The notes: a model not told the origin generated them from the letters alone. Positions 7,445 to 16,723 are shown, counted from the first letter of the stretch. The stretch is DNA of 31,740 nucleotides from JBHHYR01 sp046757585 (GCA_046757585.1 JBHHYR010000022.1:1-31740); one strand, 5' to 3'. Numbers and translations are program-made.

Positions 7445-7694
7445 CACAGTCTCTCCTGTCTCCCGGCGTCCCACGCACTAGGCCTCGCTACTCGGCGAGC
7501 ATGGAGCATGCCACCACGCAGCAGGCGGAGGCGGGATGGCATGCTCCGATTGACCCCCGTATCACGTTCGCACGAACGAGAACAACGCACCCGCCGGCTC
7601 CTGTGGTACTGGACTCGCCCTGCGACGTAGAGCTATGGCGTGAGGTGGGAGGTGGTATGGTTTGTGCGGAGTTCAAGGACCAAGGGAGGGGAAT
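7445..7694. promoter_or_regulatory. shared upstream region of two divergent cupredoxin genes, with a small palindrome
   Basis: The 250-bp region must hold the start signals of both genes. A perfect inverted repeat CGTTCG-CA-CGAACG lies at 7565-7578, close to its middle, and could be an operator; a six-base arm can also occur by chance. Ribosome sites are clear on both sides: AGGAG before 7444 on the minus strand and GGGAGGGG (7684-7691) before 7695 on the plus strand. I could not fix a convincing promoter by eye. Confidence 0.35.
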
Positions 7695-8303
7695 ATGGCA
7701 TCAAACCGAATGGCGGTACTTGCGGCCGGCTGTGTTGCGTTGAGCGCGTATCTGTGGGGCATGGCGGCGCCAGCTGCCGCCAGTGACATCGTCAAGGGCA
7801 CGGTTGTCCTCCCCCGGGACAGTGGATCGGTGCGTAATGTCGTGGTCTATCTCGAAGGTGCCATCGGCACGCCTATGCCGTCTACGGTCGTCATCGACCA
7901 GAAGGGCCTCAAGTTTGTGCCGCACGTGGTTGCCATCGTGAAGGGCAGCACGGTGAAGTTCTTGAACAGCGATCCGGTCTTCCACAACGTCTACTCGAGC
8001 TCAGCTACGAAGCGGTTCGACCTCGGCATGTTCGCCCAAGGTGAATCGCGCAACGTGACCTTCGATACTCCGGGCGTGGTTGAACTGCGCTGCGCCGTGC
8101 ATCCTAAGATGCAGGGCTTCGTTCTCGTGCTGGAGAACAATTATTTCACGACGCCGGACGAGCGGGGCGACTTCCAGATCGGTGGTGTTCCGCGTGGTCG
8201 CTACAAGCTGCGCGCCTGGCACGAGGCGCTCCCTGCTGTCGAGACATGGGTCAACCTGGAGGAGGCGAAGCTGCGGGACATCGAACTCCGCTTTCACCGG
8301 TAA
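7695..8303 (+). CDS. exported cupredoxin (amicyanin-like site) with carboxypeptidase-regulatory-like domain
   Basis: A 202-residue protein with a signal peptide (about 1-30, ending APAAAS). The cupredoxin part has NSDPVFHNVY (H97) and C133-x2-H136-x2-M139, the same Cys-His-Met spacing as amicyanin, so a type 1 copper centre is plausible. The C-terminal segment (about 150-200: DERGDFQIGGVPRGRYKLRAWHE) is a carboxypeptidase-regulatory-like fold. The domain order and many motifs (NSDPxxH, VPxGxYxLxxWHE) match the divergent neighbour, so the two look like ancient paralogues. The ATG at 7695 follows GGGAGGGG and is preferred over an earlier in-frame start at 7662. A periplasmic copper protein, perhaps an electron carrier, is the likely role; the redox partner is not visible in the window. 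Confidence 0.82.
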   Translation: MASNRMAVLAAGCVALSAYLWGMAAPAAASDIVKGTVVLPRDSGSVRNVVVYLEGAIGTPMPSTVVIDQKGLKFVPHVVAIVKGSTVKFLNSDPVFHNVYSSSATKRFDLGMFAQGESRNVTFDTPGVVELRCAVHPKMQGFVLVLENNYFTTPDERGDFQIGGVPRGRYKLRAWHEALPAVETWVNLEEAKLRDIELRFHR

Positions 8304-8356
8304 CCAGCGGGAAACCGAAGGCGGAACACCAGGAACCAGAAACCGGGGATCACGGG

Positions 8357-9991
8357 CTAGGGGTCAGGGAGCGGGGACTCAGGAAGACGAGGGGTGAGGT
8401 CGAGCGCTGCCGCAAGTAGCGTCTGGGTGTAGGGGTGCTGGGGCCGCGCGAAGATCTCAGCGGCTGAGCCGCGTTCGACGACCTGGCCCGCGCGCATCAC
8501 AATGACCTCGTCGCTGAGCGCGCGGACGACGCGCAGATCATGACTGATGAACAGGTAGGCCAACTTGTAGCGTGCCTGCAACCGGCGCAGGAGGCCGACG
8601 ATCTGCGCCTGGACGGACATGTCCAGCGCGGAGGTGGGTTCGTCGAGCACGACGAAGCGGGGCCGCAAGGCCATGGCGCGGGCAATGGCGATGCGTTGGC
8701 GCTGGCCGCCGGAAAACTCGTGCGGGTACCGATCGCGGCACGCTGGGTCGAGGCCGACCTCTTGCAGGACCTGGTCAATCAGCCGGCGCCGCTCCTGCAG
8801 GCTGTGGCCGATCGCATGAACACGGAGCCCTTCGTCGATGATCTGGCCCACGGACAGCCGCGGGGAAAGGGAGCCGTACGGATCCTGAAAGACCACCTGC
8901 ATTTCACGGCGCAACGGACGCAGCGTGTTCGACGAGAGCCCCTGGATGTCACGGCCACAGAACGCGATGTGTCCGGCGCTGCGCTGCAGGCGGAGCAGCG
9001 CCAGCCCCAGCGTTGTCTTGCCAGATCCGCTTTCGCCCACGACACCCACGGTCTGCCCCGCACGCACGCGAATGCTGATGCCGTCGACGGCCTTGATGTG
9101 ATCGACGGTTCGGCGCAGCACCCCGGCCTTGATCGGGAACCACACTTTGACGTCCTCGGCCGAGAGGACGATGGGCGCGTTCGCGTGCGCCGCCGGCGGG
9201 CGAGGCGTGGGCTGAGCGTTGAGCAGGTGGCGGGTGTAGTCGTGGAGCGGATGCGCGAAAATTGTCGCCGTTGGGCCGCGCTCGACGATCTCGCCCTGCG
9301 TCATGACGCAGACGTGCTCGGCCACGCTTCGGACAATCGTCAGGTCATGCGTGATCAATAACAGTGCCATGCCGAACCGCATCTGCAGCTGCTTCAGGAG
9401 CCGCAGGATTTGTGCCTGAATGGTGACGTCGAGCGCCGTCGTCGGTTCGTCGGCGATCAACAGGTCAGGTTCATTGGCCAGGGCCATCGCAATCATGACC
9501 CGCTGGCGCTCACCGCCCGACAGCTGATGCGGGTAGGCGCCCAGGCGTTGCTCGGCTTCGCGCAGCCCGACTAGCCGGAGGAGCTCCAGCGTGCGCGCCC
9601 GGGCCGCGCGGCTCCCCATTGCCTTGTGGACGACCAGGACCTCGCTGACCTGCTTCTCGATCACATGGAGCGGGTTGAGCGAGGTCATGGGTTCTTGAAA
9701 GATCATGGCGATCCGGTTGCCGCGTACCCGCTGCAGCGTTGCTTCGTTCGCCCCCACCAGTTCCTGCCCCTGGAACCGGATGCTGCCACTTGGGTGGCGT
9801 GCCGCCGGGTACGGCAAGAGCTGAAGGATGGAAAGCGCAGTGACTGACTTGCCTGAGCCGCTCTCCCCAACGAGGGCAAGCGTTTCCCCCTTGCGGATCT
9901 CGAGTGAGAGGCGGTGTACTGCTCGGACCTCGCCATCAGGCGTGTCGAAAACGACACTGAGGTCGCGGACTTGGAGAAGCGGGACGGTCAT
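8357..9991 (-). CDS. yejF: YejF-type ABC transporter ATP-binding protein (two fused ATPase domains)
   Basis: A 544-residue cytoplasmic protein with two complete ABC ATPase units. The first has Walker A GESGSGKS (42-49), signature LSGGE (157-161) and Walker B ADEP (180-183); the second has Walker A GESGSGKT (319-326), signature FSGGQ (426-430) and LDEP (449-452). The tandem layout and length match E. coli YejF (529 residues), which powers the YejABEF importer of peptides and microcin C. Its ATG at 9991 overlaps the TGA of the permease gene (ATGA), so the frame extending to 10093 is not the start. It is the last gene of a yejABEF-ordered operon and converges on the cupredoxin gene, with 53 bp between their stops. 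Confidence 0.95.
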   Translation of the reverse strand: MTVPLLQVRDLSVVFDTPDGEVRAVHRLSLEIRKGETLALVGESGSGKSVTALSILQLLPYPAARHPSGSIRFQGQELVGANEATLQRVRGNRIAMIFQEPMTSLNPLHVIEKQVSEVLVVHKAMGSRAARARTLELLRLVGLREAEQRLGAYPHQLSGGERQRVMIAMALANEPDLLIADEPTTALDVTIQAQILRLLKQLQMRFGMALLLITHDLTIVRSVAEHVCVMTQGEIVERGPTATIFAHPLHDYTRHLLNAQPTPRPPAAHANAPIVLSAEDVKVWFPIKAGVLRRTVDHIKAVDGISIRVRAGQTVGVVGESGSGKTTLGLALLRLQRSAGHIAFCGRDIQGLSSNTLRPLRREMQVVFQDPYGSLSPRLSVGQIIDEGLRVHAIGHSLQERRRLIDQVLQEVGLDPACRDRYPHEFSGGQRQRIAIARAMALRPRFVVLDEPTSALDMSVQAQIVGLLRRLQARYKLAYLFISHDLRVVRALSDEVIVMRAGQVVERGSAAEIFARPQHPYTQTLLAAALDLTPRLPESPLPDP

Positions 9992-11034
9992 TGCGTCCTG
10001 CGCGGGTCGAACGCGTCGCGGACGGCTTCGCCGATGAAGATCAACAAGCTCAACATGACCGCCAGCACGGTGAAGCCCTCGATCCCGATCCACGGGGCTT
10101 GGAGGTTCGCCTTGCCCTGCGCCAGGATCTCGCCCAGCGAGGGTGAACCCGGAGGCAGGCCGAAACCGAGGAAGTCGAGCGACGTGAGGGTGGTGATGGC
10201 ACCATTTAGAATGAAAGGCAGAAAAGTCAGCGTTGCCACCATGGCGTTTGGCAGGACGTGCTTGAACATGATCACGGAGTCGCGGACGCCGAGCGCGCGC
10301 GCCGCGCGCACGTAGTCGAAGTTGCGGGCACGCAAGAACTCAGCGCGCACCACGCCGACCAGCGACGTCCAACTGAACAGGAGCATGAGACCGAGAAGCC
10401 ACCAGAAATTTGGCGTGACGAGACTTGCCAGAATGATCAACAGATAGAGCACGGGCAGCCCGCCCCACATCTCGATGAAGCGCTGGAACAAGAGATCGGT
10501 CCAGCCGCCGAAATACCCTTGCACCGCCCCGGCGAGGACCCCGACGACCGAACTGACCAAGGTCAGCGCCAAGCCGAACAGCACGGAGATCCGGAAACCA
10601 TAGATGAGCCGGGCGGTCAGGTCCCGTCCCTGGTCGTCGGTGCCCAGCCAGTTTTCTGCGGACGGGGGAGCTGGCGCTGGTACCGGGAGATCATAGTTGA
10701 TCGTATCGTAGCGGTCGCGAATCGGCGGCCAGAGCATCCAACCCCGGTTGTTGATCAGCGTGGCCACTGCCGGGTCACGGTAATCCGCCGCACTCGGCAG
10801 AACACCGCCAAAGGTGGTTTCCGGGTATGTCCGCAGAACCGGAAAGTAGAATCGACCCGCATACTCGACCAACAACGGCCGGTCGTTGGCGACGACGTCG
10901 GCACACAGACTAAAGCTGAACAGCCCCAGGAAGATCCACAGGGACCAGAACCCACGCCGATTCCGGCGGAAGTTGTGCAGCCGCCGCCGTGTGAGGGGGC
11001 TGATGCGCCGGCCGAGCAGCCGCGCGCGCGCCAC
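9988..11034 (-). CDS. yejE: YejE-type ABC transporter permease
   Basis: A 348-residue inner-membrane permease (binding-protein-dependent type). It has an N-terminal membrane segment (about 30-50), a periplasmic stretch with ANDRPLLVEYAG and NWLGTDDQGRD, and five further membrane segments. The cytoplasmic EAA loop is in RAEFLRARNFDYVRAARALG. Motifs such as PNAMVATLTFLPFIL and ending GEAVRDAFDPRRTQ match E. coli YejE closely. The start is GTG at 11034, only three bases after the permease-B stop, with GAGG overlapping that stop. Together with YejB it forms the channel of the YejABEF peptide importer. Homologues in rhizobia and Brucella affect sensitivity to host or rival antimicrobial peptides; whether this applies here is unknown. 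Confidence 0.95.
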   Translation of the reverse strand: MARARLLGRRISPLTRRRLHNFRRNRRGFWSLWIFLGLFSFSLCADVVANDRPLLVEYAGRFYFPVLRTYPETTFGGVLPSAADYRDPAVATLINNRGWMLWPPIRDRYDTINYDLPVPAPAPPSAENWLGTDDQGRDLTARLIYGFRISVLFGLALTLVSSVVGVLAGAVQGYFGGWTDLLFQRFIEMWGGLPVLYLLIILASLVTPNFWWLLGLMLLFSWTSLVGVVRAEFLRARNFDYVRAARALGVRDSVIMFKHVLPNAMVATLTFLPFILNGAITTLTSLDFLGFGLPPGSPSLGEILAQGKANLQAPWIGIEGFTVLAVMLSLLIFIGEAVRDAFDPRRTQ

Positions 11035-11037
11035 CTC

Positions 11038-12123
11038 TCAAGCCTCCCGGCTGGCGAAATCGATGCGCGGGTCGACTAAGACGTAGGTCAGGTCGCTGAC
11101 CAAGTTCAGCAGTAGCCCTACAAGGGTGTACATGTAGAGCGTGCCGAACATGATCGGATAGTCGCGGTTGATCGCTGCGTCGAAACCGAGCAACCCCAGG
11201 CCGTTCAATGAAAAAATCACCTCGACGAGCAAGGCCCCGGTGAACAAAACGCCGACGAAGGCGGCCGGAAACCCTGCAATGACGATTAGCATCGCGTTGC
11301 GGAAGACGTGGCCGTACAGTACCCGCTTCCTAGTCAGGCCCTTTGCCCGAGCCGTGACGACGTATTGCTTGTTGATCTCGTCAAGGAACGAGTTTTTGGT
11401 GAGCATCGTCAGCGATGCAAACCCGCCAATGACCAGGGCCGTAATCGGTAAGGCGATGTGCCAGAAGTAGTCGGCGATTGCGGCGGGCCAGCCGAGCTGC
11501 GACCAGTTGTCGGAAACCAAGCCGCGCAGCGGGAACCACTGGAAGAAGCTGCCGCCCGCAAAGAGTACGATGAGCAGCACGGCGAACAGGAAACCCGGGA
11601 TCGCGTAGCCGATGATGACCATGGCGCTCGTCCATGTGTCGAATGCGGCACCATCGCGCACTGCTTTCGCAACCCCCAGTGGAATCGAGATCAGGTAGAC
11701 CAGCAGCGTAGTCCACAGGCCCAGTGAAACCGAAACTGGCAGGCGTTCGAGGATGAGATCGATCACCGGCCGGTCCTGGTAGAAGCTGTCGCCGAAATCG
11801 AACACCAGGTAACTTTTCATCATGTGGACGAAACGCTCGGTGGCAGGTCGGTCGAAGCCGTAGAGTTTTTGGAGCTGCTGGACGAATTCCGGGTTAAGGC
11901 CACGCGCCCCACGGGATGTGCTCGCGACGCCTGCGCCTCCGGTCTCACCGCGCATCGACCCTCCCACCCGGGCAGTGGCGGCCACGGCTGAGCCCTTGAG
12001 ACGCGCGATCATGAGTTCCACCGGTCCGCCAGGGGCGGCCTGCACGATGACGAAGTTGATGACCATGATCCCAAAGAGGGTAGGGACCATCAGCAGAAGG
12101 CGTCGGATGATGTAGGCGAGCAT
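11038..12123 (-). CDS. yejB: YejB-type ABC transporter permease
   Basis: A 361-residue permease, the same size as E. coli YejB (364). It starts MLAYIIRRLLLMVPTLFGIM, a membrane segment typical of the DppB/OppB group, followed by the FVIVQAAPGGP motif, a periplasmic insertion (about 50-130) with FVQQLQKLYGFDRP, and the EAA-loop segment QYVVTARAKGLTRKRVLYGHVFRN. It ends with the conserved GTLYMYTLVGLLLNLVSDLTYVLVDPRIDF. A run of Gly and Ala residues between about 45 and 75 (GSAVAATARVGGSMRGETGG) looks like a flexible insertion and is more variable than the rest. It lies 21 bp after yejA and 3 bp before yejE. Confidence 0.95.
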   Translation of the reverse strand: MLAYIIRRLLLMVPTLFGIMVINFVIVQAAPGGPVELMIARLKGSAVAATARVGGSMRGETGGAGVASTSRGARGLNPEFVQQLQKLYGFDRPATERFVHMMKSYLVFDFGDSFYQDRPVIDLILERLPVSVSLGLWTTLLVYLISIPLGVAKAVRDGAAFDTWTSAMVIIGYAIPGFLFAVLLIVLFAGGSFFQWFPLRGLVSDNWSQLGWPAAIADYFWHIALPITALVIGGFASLTMLTKNSFLDEINKQYVVTARAKGLTRKRVLYGHVFRNAMLIVIAGFPAAFVGVLFTGALLVEVIFSLNGLGLLGFDAAINRDYPIMFGTLYMYTLVGLLLNLVSDLTYVLVDPRIDFASREA

Positions 12124-12144
12124 GGACTGCCGCGTGGGTCGTGA

Positions 12145-13989
12145 TTACCTGGACAGCTGGCCCTTGCGTCGAGCCAGCCGCGCATCCCTCTGAGGGTCCA
12201 CCCACCATGTGTCGAAACCCAAGGCGTACTTGGGCGACAGGCGCGGCCGGCCGAACTTGTCCCAGAAGGCAACGCGGAAACCCTGCAGATGCCAGTGCGG
12301 AATGACGTACTGGCCCCAGAGCAGGACGCGATCCAAGGCACGGGTCCGGTCGATCAGGCTCTGGCGATCAGGAGCCGCGATCAGCAAAGCGACGAGCTGG
12401 TCAACCACGGGGTCTTTGATGCCTGCCAGGTTGCGGCTGCCTCGAGTATCGGCGGCCGCGGAGGTCCAGCGGTCCGTTTGCTCGTTGCCGGGCGAGAGCG
12501 ACTCCGGCCATAAGGCCACGGTCATGTCGAAGTCGAAGCTGTCCATCCGGTTCTGGTACTGCGCCGTGTCGACGGTGCGCACACGCGCGCTGATTCCTAA
12601 CCGCATAAGATTCTTGACGAAGGGAAGCGTGACGCGCTCGAAGGACGGATCGGCCAGCAAGATTTCGAACTGCATCGGGAGCCCGGCCCGATTCACCAGC
12701 TGCATGTCCTTGACGGTCCACCCGGCCTCGCCAAGCAGCTTGAGCGCCTCGACGAGATTGGAACGGATGTCGCCGGAGCCATCGGTTGCCGGCGGCTCGT
12801 ACGGTTTGCTGAAGACCTCCGGCGCGACCTGGCCGCGGAACGGTTCGAGAACCTTGCGTTCGGCTGGGCTCGGTAGCCCGCGCGAGGCCAGCGCCGAGTT
12901 CGAAAAGTAGCTCTTCGTGCGCGTGTAGGCGCCGTAGAAGAGGGTCTTGTTGGTCCACTCGAAGTCGAATGCGTAGCCCAGTGCCCGCCTCACCCGGCGA
13001 TCCTGAAAGATCGGGCGCCGCGTGTTGAACACGTAGCCCTGCATGCCCGTCGGGAGCGCGTTCGGGAGGAGTTCCCGCTTGATCAACCCCTGCTCAAGCG
13101 CGGGGCCGCTGTATCCCGTGGCCCAGTTCTTCGCCACATTCTCCTGCCGAAAATCATATTGCCAGGCCTTGAAGGCTTCCAGTGCGACAGTCGTGTCTCG
13201 GTAGTAGTCGTAACGGATGGAATCGAAGTTGTAGCGTCCCCGGCGCACGGGGAGATTGGCGCCCCAGTAATTCCTGACGCGCCGGTAGACGATGGAGCGG
13301 CCGGGCTGGACTGACGCCACTTGATAGGGCCCGCTCCCGAGCGGCGGCTCCAGTGTCGTCTTACCGAAGTCGTGTACGCGCCAGTAGGCTTTCGACAGAA
13401 CCGGGAGCTGGCCGACGATGAGTGGCAGCTCGCGGTTGTGGCCGGGGCCGAAGACGAATTTGACCCGGCGCGGCCCCAACTTCTTGACGTGCACAACCTG
13501 CGCGTAATAGGCGCGATAGAACGGATGGCCCTTGGTTTTGAGCGCCTCGAATGTCCACACCACATCGTCAGCGGTGATGGGGCTGCCGTCGTGAAAGCGC
13601 GCTTCAGGCCGGAGCGTAAAGATGACCCATGAACGATCCGCGGGCACCTCGATCGTTTGGGCGATCAGGCCGTACTCCGAAAACGGCTCGTCAGCGGCGC
13701 TTTCCATCAGGGTGTCGAAGACGTCGCTGATACCAGCCGCGGCGATGCCTTTGAGGATGAACGGGTTCAAGCTGTCGTAGGTGCCGATGGCAGCGAGCCT
13801 GACGTTTCCACCCTTGGGGGCGCTCGGGTTCACGTAATCGAAATGTTTGAAATCCGGTCCATACTTGAGGTCGCCATACATCGACAGGCCGTGGCCGGCG
13901 GTGCTCCTGGCGGTGGCTGCTCCGGCGCCTGGAGGCGGAGCACCGACAGCGAGCACGAGAGCGGTGAACGCGTAGGCGATGGATCGCAT
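12145..13989 (-). CDS. yejA: YejA-type extracellular solute-binding protein (SBP_bac_5)
   Basis: A 614-residue periplasmic binding protein with a signal peptide (about 1-24, ending GAGA) and family-5 solute-binding-protein motifs: HGLSMYGDLKYGPDFKHFDYVNPSAP, typical of YejA, then PFILKG and FTLRPEARFHDGSPITADDVVWTFEALK. Length agrees with E. coli YejA (604). It captures oligopeptides or microcin-C-type peptide-nucleotides and hands them to YejB/YejE. The start codon lies directly after GAAGG with little spacing, so translation may be modest, but no better start is in view. It is the first gene of the yej operon and sits 115 bp after the end of menE, so its promoter should be in that gap; I could not define it. 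Confidence 0.95.
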   Translation of the reverse strand: MRSIAYAFTALVLAVGAPPPGAGAATARSTAGHGLSMYGDLKYGPDFKHFDYVNPSAPKGGNVRLAAIGTYDSLNPFILKGIAAAGISDVFDTLMESAADEPFSEYGLIAQTIEVPADRSWVIFTLRPEARFHDGSPITADDVVWTFEALKTKGHPFYRAYYAQVVHVKKLGPRRVKFVFGPGHNRELPLIVGQLPVLSKAYWRVHDFGKTTLEPPLGSGPYQVASVQPGRSIVYRRVRNYWGANLPVRRGRYNFDSIRYDYYRDTTVALEAFKAWQYDFRQENVAKNWATGYSGPALEQGLIKRELLPNALPTGMQGYVFNTRRPIFQDRRVRRALGYAFDFEWTNKTLFYGAYTRTKSYFSNSALASRGLPSPAERKVLEPFRGQVAPEVFSKPYEPPATDGSGDIRSNLVEALKLLGEAGWTVKDMQLVNRAGLPMQFEILLADPSFERVTLPFVKNLMRLGISARVRTVDTAQYQNRMDSFDFDMTVALWPESLSPGNEQTDRWTSAAADTRGSRNLAGIKDPVVDQLVALLIAAPDRQSLIDRTRALDRVLLWGQYVIPHWHLQGFRVAFWDKFGRPRLSPKYALGFDTWWVDPQRDARLARRKGQLSR

Positions 13990-14055
13990 CCTTCAAGTCT
14001 TCCAGCCCATGCCAACGATTTCAACGCCGCGCATGGAGCCTCCACGACGTTTCCC

Positions 14056-14094
14056 GGGACTCTCGGTCCCAGGGACGGTATCAGACGTTGTCTG
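14056..14094 (-). terminator. two small hairpins between menE and yejA
   Basis: Reading in the direction of transcription after the menE stop, CAGAC-AAC-GTCTG occupies 14094-14082 and GGGAC-CGAGA-GTCCC occupies 14070-14056. Each has five pairs and neither is followed by a U-run. They may slow or end transcription of the men operon, but are weak as intrinsic terminators. Confidence 0.25.
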
Positions 14095-14104
14095 GCGGCG
14101 CATG

Positions 14105-15619
14105 CTAGCGTCCGCTACGATCGCCCCGCGCCAGGCTGTTGGCTTGCACCTGACGGCGGATGATTTTGCCGGAGGCGGTGCGCGGAAACTCGTCGACCAA
14201 CTGGATCAGTCGCGGGATCTTGAATCCCGCCAGGCACCGGCGCACGTATTCCTTGAGCTGAACCACACTCACCGTGGTGCCCGGACGGAGCCGGACGGAT
14301 GCTGCGACAGTCGCGCCCCATTGTTGGTCGGGAACGCCGAAGACGCATGCTTCGGCCACCGCGGGGTGGCTTTGCAACGCCGCCTCCACTTCGGCCGGGG
14401 CAATGTTTTCCCCGCCGGAGACGATCATGTCGTCGCGGCGGCCCGTGATGTACAGAAAGCCCTCTTCATCGTACCGGCCGAGATCTCCCGTTGGCAGCCA
14501 GCCGTCAGGGCGATTTGCAGCGCCCGCCTCACCGACGTAGCCCGGGCTGACCGTGGGGCCGCGAATCAGAATTTCCCCCACTTCGCCTGCCGGCACCGGT
14601 CCTGCCGGACCGGACAGCACGACTTCGGTGGGTAGGAGCGGCTTGCCGGCTGAACCGAGTTTCCGCGCTGCGTCGCGCGGGGCAAGAGTGGCCACCTGCG
14701 ATGCCGCCTCGGTGAGGCCGTAGGTCTGCATGACGGGGATCCGGCGTGCGGCGCAGGCTTCCAAGAGTGCCAGCGGTACCGGGCCACCGCCGAGCAGCAC
14801 ACAGCGCAACCACGGCGGGTAGGGGCGCTCCCCGCGCGTGTCAAGCAACCGTTGCAGCATGTTGGCTACGACAGACAGGATCGTCACCCGCTCCGCGTCG
14901 ATGGCTCGGTTGACCCGCTCGGGGTCAAAGCCCTTGTGCATGACGACCGTTATGCCGTAGGTCACCCCGCGCACAAGAATCGCCAGCCCGCCCACGTGGC
15001 AGAAGGGGAGGCATGCCAGCCACCGGTCATCGGCGTGGACGCCGAGATTGAACGCCGACCCGATTGCGCTCCACAGGTGGTTGCCGCAGGTCAGCAACAC
15101 TCCCTTCGGATGGCCGGTGCTCCCGGAGGTATAAACGATGCTGTGCACTGTCTGGAGATCGATCTGCGCGGCATCCGTTTGGACGTCCGGCTCGATGTCG
15201 GCAAGTGAGCAATCGTCCTCCGGTGTGTGACGGTCCACGCTGACCACCGGCAGGGGCAGCGCGCTGCGGACTGCTGCGACTGTGTTCCGCACCGTCAGAT
15301 CGGAGACGAGCAAGTTCGCACGGCAGTCCACCAGCTGTCGCGTCAGTTCTGGAGGGCTGAGGCGACTGTTGAGAGGCACCGCGACGGCACCCAGCCGGGT
15401 CAGGCCATGTATCAGCTCGGCGAACTCGGGCCGGTTGCTCATGAGCAGCGCTACGCGGTCGCCGCGCCGAATCCCGAGTTGCCATAGGCGGGCGCTGGCG
15501 CGGATCGCTCGTGCGGCCAGCGCGGCGAAGGACATCAGCTGTCGTTCGTAAATCAACGCCACGTGATTCGGGCTGATGCGCGCGCGCTGCTGCAGCCAAT
15601 TGGGGACGAAGTCGTTCAC
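14105..15619 (-). CDS. menE: o-succinylbenzoate-CoA ligase (MenE)
   Basis: A 504-residue member of the adenylate-forming ligase family. The ATP-binding loop is TSGSTGHPKG (164-173), a YGLTEAASQ motif lies in the middle, GRRDDMIVSGGENIAP marks the hinge, and the C-terminal catalytic lysine is in PRTASGKIIRR. It activates o-succinylbenzoate to its CoA thioester in menaquinone synthesis. The general ligase fold could serve other acids, but the position directly behind menC makes MenE the best call. The likely start is GTG at 15619, five bases after the menC stop; the frame extending to 15706 overlaps menC too far. It is the last gene of the men operon. MenE proteins are often slightly shorter. 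Confidence 0.9.
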   Translation of the reverse strand: MNDFVPNWLQQRARISPNHVALIYERQLMSFAALAARAIRASARLWQLGIRRGDRVALLMSNRPEFAELIHGLTRLGAVAVPLNSRLSPPELTRQLVDCRANLLVSDLTVRNTVAAVRSALPLPVVSVDRHTPEDDCSLADIEPDVQTDAAQIDLQTVHSIVYTSGSTGHPKGVLLTCGNHLWSAIGSAFNLGVHADDRWLACLPFCHVGGLAILVRGVTYGITVVMHKGFDPERVNRAIDAERVTILSVVANMLQRLLDTRGERPYPPWLRCVLLGGGPVPLALLEACAARRIPVMQTYGLTEAASQVATLAPRDAARKLGSAGKPLLPTEVVLSGPAGPVPAGEVGEILIRGPTVSPGYVGEAGAANRPDGWLPTGDLGRYDEEGFLYITGRRDDMIVSGGENIAPAEVEAALQSHPAVAEACVFGVPDQQWGATVAASVRLRPGTTVSVVQLKEYVRRCLAGFKIPRLIQLVDEFPRTASGKIIRRQVQANSLARGDRSGR

Positions 15620-15624
15620 CGAGC

Positions 15625-16713
15625 CTATAGACGGTGCCGCCAACGCTGCACTGCCGCTTCGTCGAGTCGTACGCCGAGGCCAGCGTGTGGCGGAACGTGC
15701 AGCCATCCACCATGCGGGACGAGCGTTTCGCCTGTGAGGTCACCGGCCAACAGCGAAGCGGTGGCCAAGCCACACGGCCGGATTGGATCCGGCAGTGTGG
15801 CTGCCAGGTGCACGGCGGCAGCGATCCCGATGCTGGTGTCGAGCGCTGAAGTCACCACCACGCCGAGGCTGCACGTGTGCGCGCGGTGGATGACGGCGCG
15901 CGCCGTTCGCACACCGATGAGCGTGGGCTTGACAATGACCAGGTCAGCCGCGCCAGTCTCGGCGAGGCACTCTACGGCGTTGGCCCCGGTGACACACTCA
16001 TCGGCGGCGATCGGGGTGTCGACTGCGCGCCGGACCTGCGCCAGTGCTGCGAGAGTTGCCACCGGCTGTTCGACGTATTCCACCCCGTGTACCGCAAGTT
16101 GGGAAATTGCGTCGATCGCCTCACTGGGTGTCCATATGGCGTTGGCATCGATCCGCAGCCGGATCTCGGGACCAACGGCATCCCGCACTGCAGCCAACCG
16201 CGCCACCTCCCGACCCACGTCTCCCGGCGCGATCTTCAACTTGATGCAGCGGAATCCCTCGGCAACACAAGCACGGGCCGCGGTGGCGGCGGCGCACGGA
16301 TCGGGCGTATCGATGACGGCATTGACCGGGACGCGCCCCGGCACCCTACAGCGCCACAGCTCCGCCAGCCGCACCGCTGCGGATCGAGCTACAAGATCGC
16401 AGCACGCCATCTCGAGGCCGGCGCGCGCGATGCCGGGAGGCACGGCTTCCAGCTGCTCTAGCGTCGTGTCTAGCTGCTTGGGGTCAATGGCCCTCAGCAT
16501 CTGCGCGGCCCGGGACAACGCGTCCATCGCTTCGCGGAGAACTTCGGGCCCTGCACGAGGATCAGGCGAAGCTTCTCCGAGGCCAACGTGGCCATCATCG
16601 TCGTGCACCTCAACCAAAATGCCGGCCCGCGCCTGCACGCTCACGCCGGCAATGACGAACGGATGCCGAAAGGGGATCCGGAACGGCGTGGCGTCGACGC
16701 AACGAACCTTCAT
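15625..16713 (-). CDS. menC: o-succinylbenzoate synthase (MenC), enolase superfamily
   Basis: A 362-residue enolase-superfamily protein with an N-terminal capping domain and a barrel carrying the complete catalytic set: K158-x-K160 (IKLKI), metal ligands D189 (RIDAN), E215 (VEQP) and D238 (ADEC), and K262 (VKPTLIG). It dehydrates SHCHC to o-succinylbenzoate. Members of this family can also be muconate-type cycloisomerases, dipeptide epimerases or N-succinylamino-acid racemases, and promiscuity is common, but the position between menA and menE settles the main role. The ATG at 16713 is 10 bp after the menA stop. Confidence 0.92.
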   Translation of the reverse strand: MKVRCVDATPFRIPFRHPFVIAGVSVQARAGILVEVHDDDGHVGLGEASPDPRAGPEVLREAMDALSRAAQMLRAIDPKQLDTTLEQLEAVPPGIARAGLEMACCDLVARSAAVRLAELWRCRVPGRVPVNAVIDTPDPCAAATAARACVAEGFRCIKLKIAPGDVGREVARLAAVRDAVGPEIRLRIDANAIWTPSEAIDAISQLAVHGVEYVEQPVATLAALAQVRRAVDTPIAADECVTGANAVECLAETGAADLVIVKPTLIGVRTARAVIHRAHTCSLGVVVTSALDTSIGIAAAVHLAATLPDPIRPCGLATASLLAGDLTGETLVPHGGWLHVPPHAGLGVRLDEAAVQRWRHRL

Positions 16714-16723
16714 ACGAAGATGT

